Assembly (NCBI GenBank): GCA_019400425.1
Contig: JAFREE010000093.1
Coordinates: forward strand, 1 to 64,000
Source of the DNA: Hymenochaete sp. R1
Lineage: Eukaryota > Basidiomycota > Agaricomycetes > Hymenochaetales > Hymenochaetaceae
Direction: 5' to 3'
Length of the DNA stretch: 64,000 nucleotides
This document shows, in pieces, positions 1 to 11,356 of the stretch. The translations under genes and the position numbers were made by a program. How positions within the stretch are numbered: the first letter of the stretch is position 1; each line of letters starts with the position of its first letter. The notes under the pieces were generated by a model. That model worked only from the letters and a program-made list of their open reading frames with translations. It did no database searches and was not told the DNA's origin.

Positions 1-2112
1 CTCTTGTAACCTCAGGTCGCTGTCACGTGACCCTGATTTGTCAGACTCCTGATCAACGTCTTGATCGGACTCTAACACTGAACCATTCTTGCGACTGTGG
101 AAATAAGGGGAGAACTTTGCGAGAAGTTGACCTCGACGACTCGGATACTCGTATTCTGACGGACCTGCCAACAATATTTAAGGACACGAGAACACACGAA
201 CGTATCCAGCGGGACAAGTGAGTGGCATTGAACATTATCCACAAGCTTATGCACACTTTCGGTAATAGCAGGCTTTACGGTTCAGGTGAGTGGTATAGAA
301 CGCACCCTACATGGCAGGGGTGGAACAACCAGCCCTCGGAAACAACTCATCTGCCATGATTGGCGACAACAATGTGGAGAAGGAGTGCCCATGTTTGACT
401 TGCTTTTATGGCTATGAAAGGTATATGGTCCACTACTGACCATCAATCATTACGTGTTAAACCTTGCTTCATCAGCTATGTTCTCCAAGCGTCATTCCTT
501 AAACATCCGAATTACTGCAAGATCCTTACCTACATGCTAGGTACCAGAAAAGTGAGTCGCTACTATTTAAAAAAATCATGACTGGGGTACCAATGATCCG
601 TCCTGTTATCTGTACTCTAAATGTTTAGATCTCGTTGGTATCATTTGCGGTAATGGACTCGATCATCTAAACGTCATCACAATGGTGCAGACACTCATTC
701 CAGCGAGTCGTATGATCGAAACTGCACATTTCTCTATCCATTATCGCCATCTACGTTCAGATCCAGGTATTGTTAACCATTTCATTCACAATATCATGTT
801 TGCAATCTAATCGGGTTCTTTTGGGCATGGGTTCTTTATAATTTTTGACTCCCACTCGCATCGTATCACGATGCATGCGTCGCTCCTTGCGCTTATATTC
901 CTCTCAAGCAGCTTCGGTGCATCGCTTGATGCTTAAGCCTTCTTGCATTCTTCCAAATTGATTGGCTTACTCCTAATTCAGGTGTCTCTTCTTCTGTGCA
1001 AAACAGAACGTCTCTTTCATCGAGTCTTCAGATCTCAATAAGCACTTGTCAACCCCGTCAATGTGCCCGTTCGACTTTGATTCGGAACAGTTTGCTCGAT
1101 CAACTTCGGACACACTCCCTTCTGTGGCACTTATCGCTAAAGTGAAAAGGCAGAGTAAATAGGCCTCCGGCGACCGTGTCTGCCTTCGAGATACCTTTGG
1201 GCAACATGGAAACAAATGGGTACCGACAGCAACGATTTCTTGAGTGCCATGCGTAGTGGCACGATAGAGACGCGAGGAACTTGGTGGATGCGTCTTTATA
1301 CCAAAGACTAAAGTACAACGGATGGCTGTAAGGACTGCCTTCGCCTTTGTTCATTAATCAAATTCGACATTTCAGGAAAAGAAAAGCAGATCGGTGGTCT
1401 TCGGTATTGGTCCTGGAGCCGAACAGCTGTCAATCCTGATTCGCAAGACAAGATATCAGAAAATGAATACACATGGTATAATATGAATTTGCATAAATTA
1501 AGAGACATGGGTATTGGTACAGACCCGCTTTCGGTAAGACAGGAAGCCACGTCGTCGCGGTAGGCTGGCTTAGCTCTGATGAGTACCAAAGGCTTCTCAG
1601 TCCATCAAGGCGCATGACTTTCGCCCACTGAGCTTTATAAGCATTTTGATCAATTGTTCTCGTTAATCATCATCGAGGTGAAAGAAGAAGCAACTTGAAC
1701 GGGTAGTTTCAGTTCAATTATCTAATCTGGTTGATAAGACAAAAACTTTAGGGCCGGGTTTTCTGAACGGGTTCTCGGCCAAGCCACGAGTCAGGCGTTC
1801 TTCAAGCTCGACGAATCGAATCACAGCTATCGTCCCGACATCCACCACCACCACCCACAAATTCTTCCTCATCGTCGACAACGTTCTCGACGACATCAGC
1901 CAATAGCGACGAGAATTGACAGGTCCAGGGCTGAGAACGATTTTCTCAAGCCAGGCGGCGCAAAGCAAACATCCGTCCAGGCGACTTGACTTGTCCGTGT
2001 ATCTCATTGTGTGTTGTCCTGAACGTCGCGTGACGACAGACAATAGAGTTCAACGTACGTCGACCACGTATAAAAACAGAGAGCATCTATTCCAGTTGTA
2101 CGGCCGCTGGCG
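1..2112. other. Region without a supported gene; 3' part is the SH3-gene promoter
   Basis: Only short, overlapping open frames occur on both strands, with no splice-consistent protein and no family resemblance. The last 50 bases hold a TATA-like box and the presumed 5' leader of the SH3 gene. The remainder may be decayed sequence; no repeat or transposon ends were recognised. Confidence 0.5.
2069..2075 (+). promoter_or_regulatory. TATA-like box upstream of the SH3-domain gene
   Basis: TATAAAA lies about 40 bases before the proposed ATG at 2113. Seen in sequence only; the transcription start is not known. Confidence 0.4.
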
Positions 2113-3453
2113 ATGACCACAGTTGTTGCAACCGATCGGAGGATGAGTTCAGGTAGGTTTACCTGACTGTCTATCTTCTCCATTCAGCCTTCTGCTCACA
2201 TAACGTGCCACAACGCAGACCACCCACACAAGCATCTCTCGCTCTCGCTGGATTCTCCCCCGTCTTCATCGCCATTCCCATCACCTTCGTCGTCGTTCAT
2301 ACCACCACCAATGCCAGGGCAACACGAGTTTAGTGTGAAACTCCCGACGGCCGCTGCTGCCAAGAAGCAGCAACCACAACGTGACACAGACAGCAGCGCT
2401 GATGCTTCTTCGACTACCAATAACCCTCCTGCTGCGGCTCCGGCGGCTCCCTCCTCCGCTCCCGTCGTGAGCGACTCACAGATCCAATCGCAGACTCCTG
2501 TGTCCAAACTTGCAACTTCCCCAGCCAACGAGGGCTTGAATTCGAATTCACCCATGCACACCAAGCATGCCAGTCTCAGTTCTTCCCGCAAGGCGCCTCC
2601 TTCTCCCAGCGTCTCTCGTCGGACCTCAGGCGCTCATACCCAGCAACCCATGGGCTCACTCTCCCGTGCCAACTCGAGCGCCACTCGTCGGTCGTCCATG
2701 CTCATCAACTCAATGACGGCTGCTTCGGCGGCGTCAGCAGGCACCCCGACAGCCCGTCGTGCCTCGCGGCCTATCAAGATCCGCGACTTTGCCTTTTCGT
2801 CTTCAGACCCTAGGCATATTGGCCAAGGTGTAGACGCCCCCAAAACACCGCGCTTCTCGCGGGCGTCGTCTGAGCTTGATCTCGACGTGTTCCCGCCACA
2901 GTCTCGTCGTACTTCGGGATGGGGCGCGTTCCGGTTAGGCAGCAAGCTCTGGAACCTCGCGACGGGCGGAGGAAGTGGGAATGGGCGATCGCGGGCAGAG
3001 GAAGACGCTGCGTCGATGCCGACGTCCAGTGACTTTGCGCGCAACTTTGACTTGTCGAGTCCGACAGAAACAGAGTCGTACCCGGTCGAGTCGGAAACAG
3101 AGTCAGAATTCGTAGACGGCGACGAAGATGAGTATCCGGACCAGGAGGTGCCGCTGTTACCTGGACTATATCGCGCGATGTTTGCGTTTGAGCCTGAAGG
3201 CAAGTCGGAGATGGCGCTTGTGGAGGATCAGATTGTCAGGATTGTAGGGAGGGGAGGTGGGATTGGGTGGGCGGTCGCGGCAAATGAGGAGACGGGTGAG
3301 CATGCGTTGGTACCCGAAAGCTACTTAGAGCTGTTCCAGCTTGAGGGAGAAGAAGAGGCCGAGGGCCCTGCTCCTTCTGAAGCAGACCCAACAGACGTCC
3401 GACCTAAAAGCAGCGATCAAGAGACGGGCAAGAAGATACAGGTCCTCACCTAG
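2113..3453 (+). CDS. SH3-domain protein, Nbp2/Skb5-like
   Basis: Two exons, 2113-2152 and 2219-3453, with a 66 bp intron GTAGGT..CAG, give 424 residues. The first exon adds MTTVVATDRRMSS before a Ser/Pro-rich stretch; an alternative start is the second ATG at 2143. Residues 1-320 are low complexity (Ser, Ala, Pro, then acidic) and probably disordered. One SH3 domain lies near residues 330-388, beginning LYRAMFAFEPEGKSEM and containing VGRGGGIGWAV and ALVPESYLE. This core resembles fungal Nbp2/Skb5 adaptors, which recruit phosphatases or PAK kinases in stress and cell-wall signalling. That assignment is by memory of the family; the SH3 call is firm, the orthology less so. An acidic, Pro-rich tail follows. 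Confidence 0.85.
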
Positions 3454-4497
3454 CCCTCTGGCACGACTCGGCTGCAGTGAGCCATCTCGAGGCATTCTCT
3501 CCCCCCTCCCTTCCTTGGGCGTACTTAGACGGACAATTCCTCGTATATACCACTCTTGTCTCACCTTTCCTTGTTCACTCTCTTCACACCCTACTCTGTG
3601 CATCTACTCATCTCATTCTCATTACCATCTCGTCTCGTCTCCGGTCTCCGCATACGGATGTGTTGATTACTTTTCTTTTTTTCCCTTCCTCTCCCATTCC
3701 CATTCCCATTCCTTTGTTCTCCCTTTCTCAAAGTTCTGTACGTTCTCATCTAACTATCGCCGTCGCGGCCTACTTTTCATTCTTTTCCGTCTCTCGCTGT
3801 TCTGTTCTGTTCTTTTCTGCCCCATCGGGTGCGCGCTGGTCCGCCATCTCTGGCTCTTGTATATACAGATAACTTTGTATACGCAGGAAAGAGGTCGCAT
3901 TCTCGCTTAACCCTCCTTTTTTCGTTTTCTTCTCGCTCTTTGTCTTTCACCGCACCTACATCGGCTTGTCACTGTTAAATTGTTTATTGACTGTCCCGCT
4001 CCTCGTTCCGTCTTTTTTTTTTAATAAAAAAAAACATTTGACCATCCATTTTTTTGCTCCGTGTTTTTTTGTCGCTGAGTTGCGAACGTCCGGCTCGCCG
4101 TTGGAGGGTTTGTCCTTTTTTATATACAACGAGATTGCCTTTTCTTTTCTGTTTTCGTATACTATTTTATTACCATTGACCCTCCTCTCCTCCCCGGTCA
4201 CCCACACGCACTTATAGCTCGAGGATGAAGCAGGATATATCATATTTTACAAAACGCCCGGATCGCGTGCGAAGCTTCTCGTCGTTGGTATCACCTTGCA
4301 AGGCTTCATACATTTCTTAATTCGTACATTCCTATACAAAAAATCATACTACAACTTCAAATCTGAGGTCACTGTCCAATGGCACGCGCCAGACGCGTAT
4401 TCAAGTCCGAAGAAGACGCCCAGCGCTTAGTTCCAGTGGTGAGAAGCCAGCGTTCAATGGAAGCGAACGAAGCATACGCATGCTCAGACAACGAGTA
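3454..4497. other. Convergent 3' regions of the SH3 gene and HAP5
   Basis: T-rich and CT-rich sequence with several AATAAA-like stretches (for example near 4021) fits two convergent 3' untranslated regions. Open frames of up to 189 codons here are pyrimidine-rich low complexity and overlap the SH3 gene; they are not called as genes. Confidence 0.5.
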
Positions 4498-5445
4498 TCA
4501 AATCATCCCATGACTGGAGCCTGAGAGTTGCCTCGACCGCTCTTCCACGTCCATAGGCTCGTGGTAATCCTCGTCCTTTAACGTCGAGATCACAGTCAGT
4601 TCCTTTCTGAAATCAATCTGTTCGAACGAGGTATACACACATCTTCATCGAGGCCGGACAACGAAGCCGTCGCATGCGGAGCGTTCGACCCTCCAACAGG
4701 GGACACTTCCATCCCCACGCTACCCGCCGAGCCAGCGACACCGCTACCACTGCTACCACCACCACCAGCGACACCTGCATGCGCGCCTAATCCCGTACGT
4801 TTCGACGCAGCAGACCCGCTGCCAAGCGCATCCTCGCGCGGGATGATGTCGATGAGGAAGTCGAACTGGTCGGATTTGGCGAGGGCTTTGGCGATGTCGG
4901 CGCGGGAGAGGGTGCGTCGTTTGTTGGAGTCGGCGACGATGAAGGCCCGGGAGGTGATTTCGGATATGAAGACTGAGTTGGGGTGATGTAGGTCAGTCTT
5001 AGTTCGAGAGCGAGGGAGAATAAGAGAAGTAAGGTAAGGACTTACTCTCGCAAGCCTTGCAGAATAGGATGGGGGCTATATGCACGTCCGTGGATGAGCT
5101 CACGCGACGAAGTCATTAATATTCTTGAAGAATGACTTTGCTCACCATCCGAAGCAATCATCTACACCGACCCAACCCAAATCATACGCACACCCACAAT
5201 CTTCTTTTCAGACCTCAATGAACCCTACATACAAAGTATCATCCGCAGCCACTGCTCACCTTCACGTCCGGGTCGCTCTTCATCACCTTCTTGATGCGCG
5301 CGAGCGGGAGCGGCGGGTGCCGGAAGTCAGGTGTTTCTTGCTCAGCAGCGTCCACTTGGCGTTGCCAGAATGCGCGCAGGAAGTCTGAAAGAGTGTCACC
5401 CGGTTGGACGTAGGGTGTTATGGGAGGGTGGTGCGAATCAGGCAT
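4498..5445 (-). CDS. HAP5: CCAAT-binding factor subunit C (Hap5/NF-YC)
   Basis: Five exons on the minus strand: 5445-5260, 5161-5146, 5075-5046, 4972-4641 and 4575-4498, giving 213 residues. Introns fall inside the histone fold and leave micro-exons of 16 and 30 bases. The spliced protein runs through [17 protein letters not shown], then [20 protein letters not shown] and [20 protein letters not shown], which is the H2A-like histone fold of NF-YC. Hap5 pairs with Hap3 and joins Hap2 to bind CCAAT promoters in the nucleus. The N-terminal segment FLRAFWQRQ also matches the family. The C-terminal 90 residues are Gly/Ser-rich then acidic. The frame is continuous across all four introns, so this is a functional-looking gene. 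Confidence 0.95.
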
Positions 5446-6097
5446 GGCTGTTGGGTGGTCAGGTCGAAGTTACTTGGAGGGTTCGGACACAGCTTCAAGA
5501 AAGAGCTTGAGTGCGTCACGTGAAAGAAACGCGCTCGTTCGAAGCGGAGTTTCAATTTTGACTCGTCTTCGTCGACATTTCAAGTTCAGCTGACACACCT
5601 CACTCTTTTCCTTCCATCTGGGTGAAAGAAGGGAAAGTGTCTGTTAAATACCCTACGACCCTTTGACTCCTCTTCGCGTTACAGACCTTCGTTCACTTGT
5701 TTTTCTCCCTAGATCAATGACTCAGTGTCTCAAATTGCATGACATCGAACTGGCGACAATGTGCCGAGCCTTTCGGCGTCCGTAACAAGGGATGGCATCT
5801 ATTCAACACCTACAGATGTTCCAACTTCTGCAGATCATTTCGCGACGAGATGAGAGTCCATTTGACCATCCTCTAGCCGGCCTTGGTATAAATCTTCCGA
5901 CTCGGGTAGATTAGAAGAGACGCTTTACTTGTTACTGGACTAACCTTCTGCCTTTTTTTCACCAAAGTAATGCAGTCCATTTCATACATAGGTTTACTGT
6001 CGAGCACTCGTGAGACATGAAGAAACAACAAGCGCGCATAAATATAAAAGGTATGCACATATTTATACACTCTGAAGACGACAATAATAGTTCACAT
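5446..6097. other. Intergenic: HAP5 promoter and 3' side of the DUF6593 array
   Basis: No coding frame with support. The HAP5 end is its upstream region; the other end lies downstream of the first DUF6593 gene. Nothing repetitive was noticed. Confidence 0.5.
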
Positions 6098-7022
6098 TTA
6101 ACACCCACCTCCAACGCCGCCGCCGCCGCCACCACCACCACTACCACCACCACCAATACCACAACCTGCACCTGCAGCACTAGTAGCACCAGCAGCACTA
6201 CTTCCTAGGTTATGGATCTTAGTAACCTACTTTATTGAGAGTTCTAAAACAACTCACTATTTGCTTCCCTTCGTTTCTTCTCGGAAATGAGGCAAGTGAC
6301 TACTCGCAAATCGTTTTCAACAACAGGATCTCGTCGTCTTTATGGCGGGAAATTTACTTACCTACGAGAATATCCAAGATATCGGCGCAATCTTTGTACA
6401 GGATGAGCTCTGGGGGTTTGCTGGTGAACAATCCCTGATGCGGGAAGAACTCGGCGATGGGTGACCGTTCATCTCCCTCCCCTTCAACAAAGAGCTATTG
6501 GATTTGGAAAGTCGGTCAATGTGCTTGAGTGAGTGCATATTTTTGCAACTGTCTTACCACGAGACGAGATGCTTTTCTTTTCCAAGTAAACTGTCGAGGT
6601 GGGTTGGAACCAATGAAAGTTCTACGGCTGTGATGGGTTCATATTAAACGACGAAAGTCATGGAAAAATAACAATAATACTGACGTCCCAGAACTGAAGA
6701 AACCACCTGTCCTTGGAAACACCATATCTAACGGGACGAGACCCCTATCCCGCGTTGATCCAACAGGACCCTGCGATATTATCCTCAACTGATCCTTCGA
6801 CCACGAATTCTTTTCCCATTCTGCCACCAGAAGCGGGACGCGGTTCCGCTGGTCCTGCCGCGAGATGCTTGTGGTACTGCTGGACTTGAAAAACCGCTGG
6901 GGCGTCGTGACATGGTACTGAATCCCGAGCTCGCTGCAGACAAGAAGGTTATTGCTAAGGCTGTCAGAGGTTAGTATGAAAGAAGCGCGAGGAGGATATG
7001 GGGAAGATGAAGTTGCGCCCAT
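6098..7022 (-). CDS. DUF6593-type protein, array copy A
   Basis: Five exons: 7022-6685, 6621-6558, 6494-6362, 6299-6258 and 6204-6098, giving 227 residues. The start MGATSSS has Gly2 and Ser6, a possible N-myristoylation signal. Family landmarks in order are VAEWEKNSWSKDQLR in exon 1, PPRQFTWK in exon 2, PIAEFF and LILYKDCADILDIL in exon 3, and the closing helix VTCLISEKKRREA in exon 4. Exon 5 encodes a Gly-rich tail (GGGGSGGGG type) ending in Cys. The same exon plan recurs in copies B-E. The biochemical role of DUF6593 is unknown. Copy B is its closest neighbour and shares upstream sequence. Intron 4 is 53 bp with donor GTGAGT; read-through would instead end the protein a few codons later. 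Confidence 0.8.
6116..6160. repeat. GCC/ACC trinucleotide repeat inside copy A exon 5
   Basis: Plus-strand GCC and ACC units run almost uninterrupted; on the minus strand they encode the Gly-rich tail of copy A. A length-variable microsatellite in a coding tail is likely. Confidence 0.8.
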
Positions 7023-7692
7023 GGTGGTAAGCGTCGAGTTGTGGAATAAGGAATGTGCTTGCTGAATTGCTTCGCTGCTGCATCAGAGAGATCAAGGGTA
7101 TTTACATAGATCATGAAGCACAGCCTCAATAGCTCGACGCGAGCACAGAAATACTCCACTTTTGCACAGCAATCCCGTTCCCACGGTACCCTGCCGTCCC
7201 GTGTCCCTTGTTTTTGATAGTCGCTCTTACATATGACATGTACAGGCGCATCACTGGATGAGGGATGTGGGCGGCACACTGCACTGACGTTGTACGAGGG
7301 ATATAGGTTGAAATTGGCAACTGAGAAAGTGAAGAAACAGACACTGGCTTTACAACACTCCGAGTAAACTTTGTCCTGAAGCGGTTGAGTAAGTCTTTTC
7401 ACTTTGATATTAGCACAAATGTATCGTCTACTAATGCACAACTGAATCACTTTTTTATGGATCGCCGTGATCAGTCAGTAGTAATACCAGTTTTCTCTGC
7501 AGCGGACAACCTTCGAGGCGAAGGTTACATTCTAAGACATTGTAAGCCGTTTTTATCGTATAGGTTGACCCCAGTTTGTAAGAGTTCTTATAGAGTGGGT
7601 CAAAACATCATGTCTCGTGGGTTTCCAACATGGCGTACCCCGTCCGGTCAGGGGTCTCAGGCCTTTGAGGCAGCGACAGAACCTCGCTTCCC
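7023..7692. other. Promoter region of array copy A and 3' side of copy B
   Basis: No supported gene. Sequence around 7107-7150 (AAGCACAGCCTCA..GCTC..GCGAGCAC) resembles that at 8660-8700 upstream of copy B, so this promoter was duplicated with the gene. Confidence 0.55.
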
Positions 7693-8570
7693 TTACTTCC
7701 CTTTCCGCTTGAGCTGGTGTCTGACGCGTAGAATCTCAGTGAGCTGTACCGACAGTACGTCTGGAAAAGGCTCACTATGGTCCTCCCTCCGTTTCTGCTC
7801 CGAATAAAGACAGGTGACTACTCGCAGAGTGTTATGAATACTACTGTTCTGGTCGCTCTGAAGCAGAGAACCTACTCACCAACGAGAATGTCCAGAATGT
7901 CAGCACAATCCTTGTAAAGGATAAGCTCCGGCGGTCTAAAGTGAAATAAATCCTGATGCGGGAAGAATTCGGCGACAGGTGTCGAATCGTCCCCTTCGTC
8001 TTCTGCAACGAGCTGTAGGTATGCAAAAGCCTGGTCAACAACACCTAAATTTTCTAATTACGCTGGATAGTTCTACCGTAAGACGAGACACTTCTCTCTT
8101 CCAGGTATATCGTTTGGGTGGCTTCGACCCAGTAAACGTTCTATGCCTACGAAAGATCCATGTCAGAAAGTGCCGGTCGAAAATGGGATCAACTTGAACA
8201 ACACTCAGGCTACGCACATTCTATAAGACCCTTTCGCATTCGGAAAAATCTCATTCACCGGCACGAAGCCCACATCTCCCACATCCTCGTCCGGCGCCGG
8301 ACCCACAGGCCCCTGCGAGACCACCCTCAGCCGATCCCGTGCCAAGACGTGTTTTTCCCACTCCGCCACCAGGACCAAGTCGTGGCTCCGTTCGTCCAGC
8401 CGCGAGATTCTCGTGACGCGGGGTTGGCCGGACATGAAACGATAGGGCGGGGTCGTTAAGTGGTATTGCATGCCGAGCTCGGTGCAGACGATGACATTGT
8501 TATTGAGGCTGTCGGACGTAAAGTTGAAGGTTGCTCGTGCCGGGTATTGGGAAGACGCGACTGTACCCAT
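7693..8570 (-). CDS. DUF6593-type protein, array copy B
   Basis: Four exons: 8570-8218, 8140-8077, 8012-7880 and 7817-7693, giving 224 residues. Exons 2 and 3 have exactly the lengths seen in copy A (64 and 133 bases). The start MGTVASS keeps Gly2 and Ser6. Landmarks are LVAEWEKHVLARDRLR, PPKRYTWKREVSRL, TPVAEFFPHQ, LILYKDCADILDIL and VTCLYSEQKRRED. Instead of splicing to a Gly-rich tail, the last exon reads on for about 27 codons to TAA. A splice at the GTGAGC after the codons for RRED, as in copy A, is possible but no convincing tail exon was found. Role unknown; a recent duplicate of copy A. Confidence 0.75.
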
Positions 8571-9122
8571 GATTACAAAGTTGCAGATCTAGAGTAAATT
8601 GGAGAGTTCTGGTGCGTGAGTTTGCTAAATTGCAACTGATCGATCGAGGACAGTTATATAGATTACAAAGCACAGCCTCAGCCGCTCAAAGCGAGCACAT
8701 GCACGTCGCAGCACCGACGAGCGATAATATTGACACGCACATCAGTTTCCGCAGTTCCTCGCAATACCCAGCGGTCCTGTATCTTTTGTTTTCGCATCGC
8801 ATACCAGTTGGACAGGCTTGGAAACAGTAGTACAACTGATGCCCTGGGACACGCGAGTGACATGCTGTACAGTAACTATCAAACGAAAGTGAAGTTACAC
8901 AGTATGATTTCAGATAGAATTTGTCTTGGCACATCATTCATAAAAGTACAAATACGTGGCTCGCCGTTCACGACGGATCTTTATTTCACGTTGAGCATGC
9001 TTAGTACTATTTCTCCTTGGCTGCGAAGTTGGGTTCATTCATGACGAGGCTAAAACACCTTGCTATGTATTCCAACCCCTGAGTCCAAGCTCTAATTTTA
9101 ATCAGATCTGAAGAAAACTCAC
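8571..9122. other. Promoter region of copy B and 3' side of copy C
   Basis: No supported gene. Holds the copy of the shared upstream block near 8660-8700 and the TGCAACTGATCG sequence about 65 bases before the copy B start. Confidence 0.5.
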
Positions 9123-9925
9123 CTATAACGCGCCTCCGACAGCAGTCGGTCCTTCTGCGCCTTGAATGTTATCAACGTAAGAGTCAAAGATAAGTTTAGC
9201 GAGGCATACATTTCGTTGCTTTTCGTTTTTTATTTTCCTGAATGATGCATGTAACTGCAATAGCTGGTCAGCGACTCAGTTTATACCTGGACAATTAGAC
9301 TCACTCAAGAGTAGGTCTAAAAAATCAGAACAATCTTCGTAAATCTCAATGATTGGAGACTTCGATTTAAACCGCCCGTTCGCCTGAAAATACCCAGCCA
9401 TCAACTTTTTGTCATCTCTACTGAGCTTCACTCGGAATTATCAGCACGTACAAAATGCTCTGCCATGAGAGAACGACTCGGACGCGCACCTTCATTCTGT
9501 CATGTTTGTTTACTTCAGTCTGCAGCTTCCACGTGTATTGTCGGGGTGGGCTTGAAGCTACAAATCTCCCAGACCTAACCAAACCCGATTACAGCAAATA
9601 AAGTCTAAATGAAGTTAGACACGCACATCCCGACGAAACCCGTCTTGCGAAGAACCTTTTTCACGGGCACAAACTTGCCACCTTTTTTGTCGTCCCTACC
9701 TCCAAGTCTCAGTTTATCACTCATGATAGTGTTCCGCTTCCATTCAGCTACAACAATAGGAATTGGATACTGGCGGCTTTGACGAGCAAGTGTCGTAGTC
9801 TTGCCTGAGGTAGTGAGTCGGAATCGAATACCGTATTCGGGGCAGAATATGTTATTGTCAGTAAGGCTGAGGCCGGAGAATACCAAATGTGCTCGGGCTT
9901 CAGGTATGGAGGACGAGGATCCCAT
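9123..9925 (-). CDS. DUF6593-type protein, array copy C
   Basis: Five exons: 9925-9627, 9574-9490, 9425-9305, 9254-9210 and 9160-9123, giving 195 residues. The frame stays open upstream for 41 codons, but the start is placed at MGSSSS because all intact array copies begin Met-Gly there. Landmarks are IVVAEWKRNTIMSDKLRL, FVPVKKV, PPRQYTWKLQ, IIEIYEDCSDFLDLLL and ITCIIQENKKRKATK. Exon 5 gives a short Gly/Ala tail. The exon 2 acceptor is ambiguous (TTAG at 9576-9575 is preferred over GGGAG four codons on). It belongs with copies D and E by its exon 3 length of 121 bases. Confidence 0.75.
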
Positions 9926-10692
9926 AATTGTAAGACAATTTGGCGGCTCACGCTTACCAGCTTTATGCAAGGATGCACTATTGCCAGCGCACAGCCTTCG
10001 GGTATCGTGCACCGTCAGGGTCAGCTGCGATGCTGCGGATTGATTCATCTAGTTGTCAATATCAATCCTTCATTCATGCTGTGAAAAGTCGAGGTCATTT
10101 TAGACTATAAAACGACAGTCAGGAATGAGAGCGATGAAATCATGGGAGCAACTTGAAACATAGATACAACGTCCGAGTCATCGAGTTGCCGAACGGGAAC
10201 ACCACCGCAAGACAAAAACGATATATGCATCCTCGGTATTTAAGCGCACTGAGCAATGGTGTCGACGCGCAGGGAAAGACACTTGATGCCCATATACTAG
10301 TATTCGTTTAAGGTTGAGGAAAAGGAAAAGAAGAGGAAGAGGAGCTGAATGAAGCACTCACGTAACACTGACAACCCATGAAAGCTCCAACAGATCGAGC
10401 TTCACTCAAATTCATCGACAAACAACTTGAAAAATGCGCGGACTTGGAGGAGGCTTACTGCATGACAAATGGAAGCAAGATGACTTCAATTTAGTAGCGT
10501 ACGGTGCCTTGTGACTGTACTACGCAGAACACAATGTGCTTCGGGTAATTGTACACTCGTTAATTCAAGATCTTGCTACAGCAATGACTGCACCTGTGGT
10601 AAGTCGACTATTCAATCTGAAAGTATTCGTGAGTTACAAACGGAGCTCACCCCAAAACCTCGTCGAAGACAATCAAGTCATATGGGACCTCG
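9926..10692. other. Spacer between copy C and a decayed copy
   Basis: No supported gene. The region would have held exons 2-5 of the decayed copy at 10.7-10.9 kb, but only doubtful traces remain. Confidence 0.4.
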
Positions 10693-10876
10693 AAGCATCT
10701 GAGTATATGCTCGTGACGAGCGATTGTTGTAGCTTTCCTTGACTTAGATCGTCCTTTGGGCGTGGATAACTGGTACTGTATATTGTACTTAGGACAGAAT
10801 GTTTTGTCGTTGCTTCGGTTGGAAAGGAGAAAACTGGATGCGCTTATGCGTCGGGCTTAGGCAATGAAGTACCCAT
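10693..10876 (-). pseudogene. Decayed DUF6593-type copy (between C and D)
   Basis: Reading the minus strand from ATG at 10876 gives MGTSLPKPDA, then a stop. After a frameshift the family sequence resumes as FCPKYNIQYQLSTPKGRSKS and KATTIARHE, closely matching exon 1 of copy E. The rest of exon 1 and later exons are not recognisable. One in-frame stop, at least one frameshift and truncation make this a pseudogene. Residue 6 is Pro, not the Ser of the intact copies. Confidence 0.75.
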
Positions 10877-11356
10877 ATCTGCACGGAAAGGAGCACAAGA
10901 AAACTCACTGGTAGCTCGGCTGTACATCATGATGTATACATCAGGTTTTCATTCACTTGCCGCGACCTACGCTCGTCATGCACTGATGGTTTCGGTGTAA
11001 AGGCGCAAGCACGAGCACGTCAGAACATTGTTGATTAAGAAAACCAGAAGCGCAGTGTGCATAGTGATATGTGCCAGCAGTCGCAACAATGTCCCACTAC
11101 GAGTCGGGATTCTCCGTGTTGTCGAACTCAGTGCTAATAGACTTCAGTGAGAGCAGTGGCTTGCAAGCATCTTCGTTGCTTGGTCCAGACGGTTCTAATA
11201 GTATATTCGATCTCAGAATATCCCATGGCAAAAGCTTACGAGAACGGCATCATGCTCGTAGTGTTCGGTGACTTGGTGCTAAATATTATCTTGTGTTCAA
11301 CGGTGGAGTAACGGTATATAATTGCTTCTAATCCCGCTCTGCCTTAGACAGGGCAA
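10877..11356. other. Spacer between decayed copy and copy D
   Basis: No supported gene; short open frames only. Confidence 0.45.

Noticed and set aside
3341..3910. Plus-strand frame of 189 codons overlapping the SH3 gene 3' end
   Set aside because: Ser/Leu/Phe low complexity in CT-rich 3' untranslated sequence; out of frame with the SH3 gene and without a domain.
9926..10048. Longer N-terminus for DUF6593 copy C (similar extensions for D and E)
   Set aside because: The extra residues differ between copies, while MGSSSS is shared by all; upstream Met codons are probably 5' leader.
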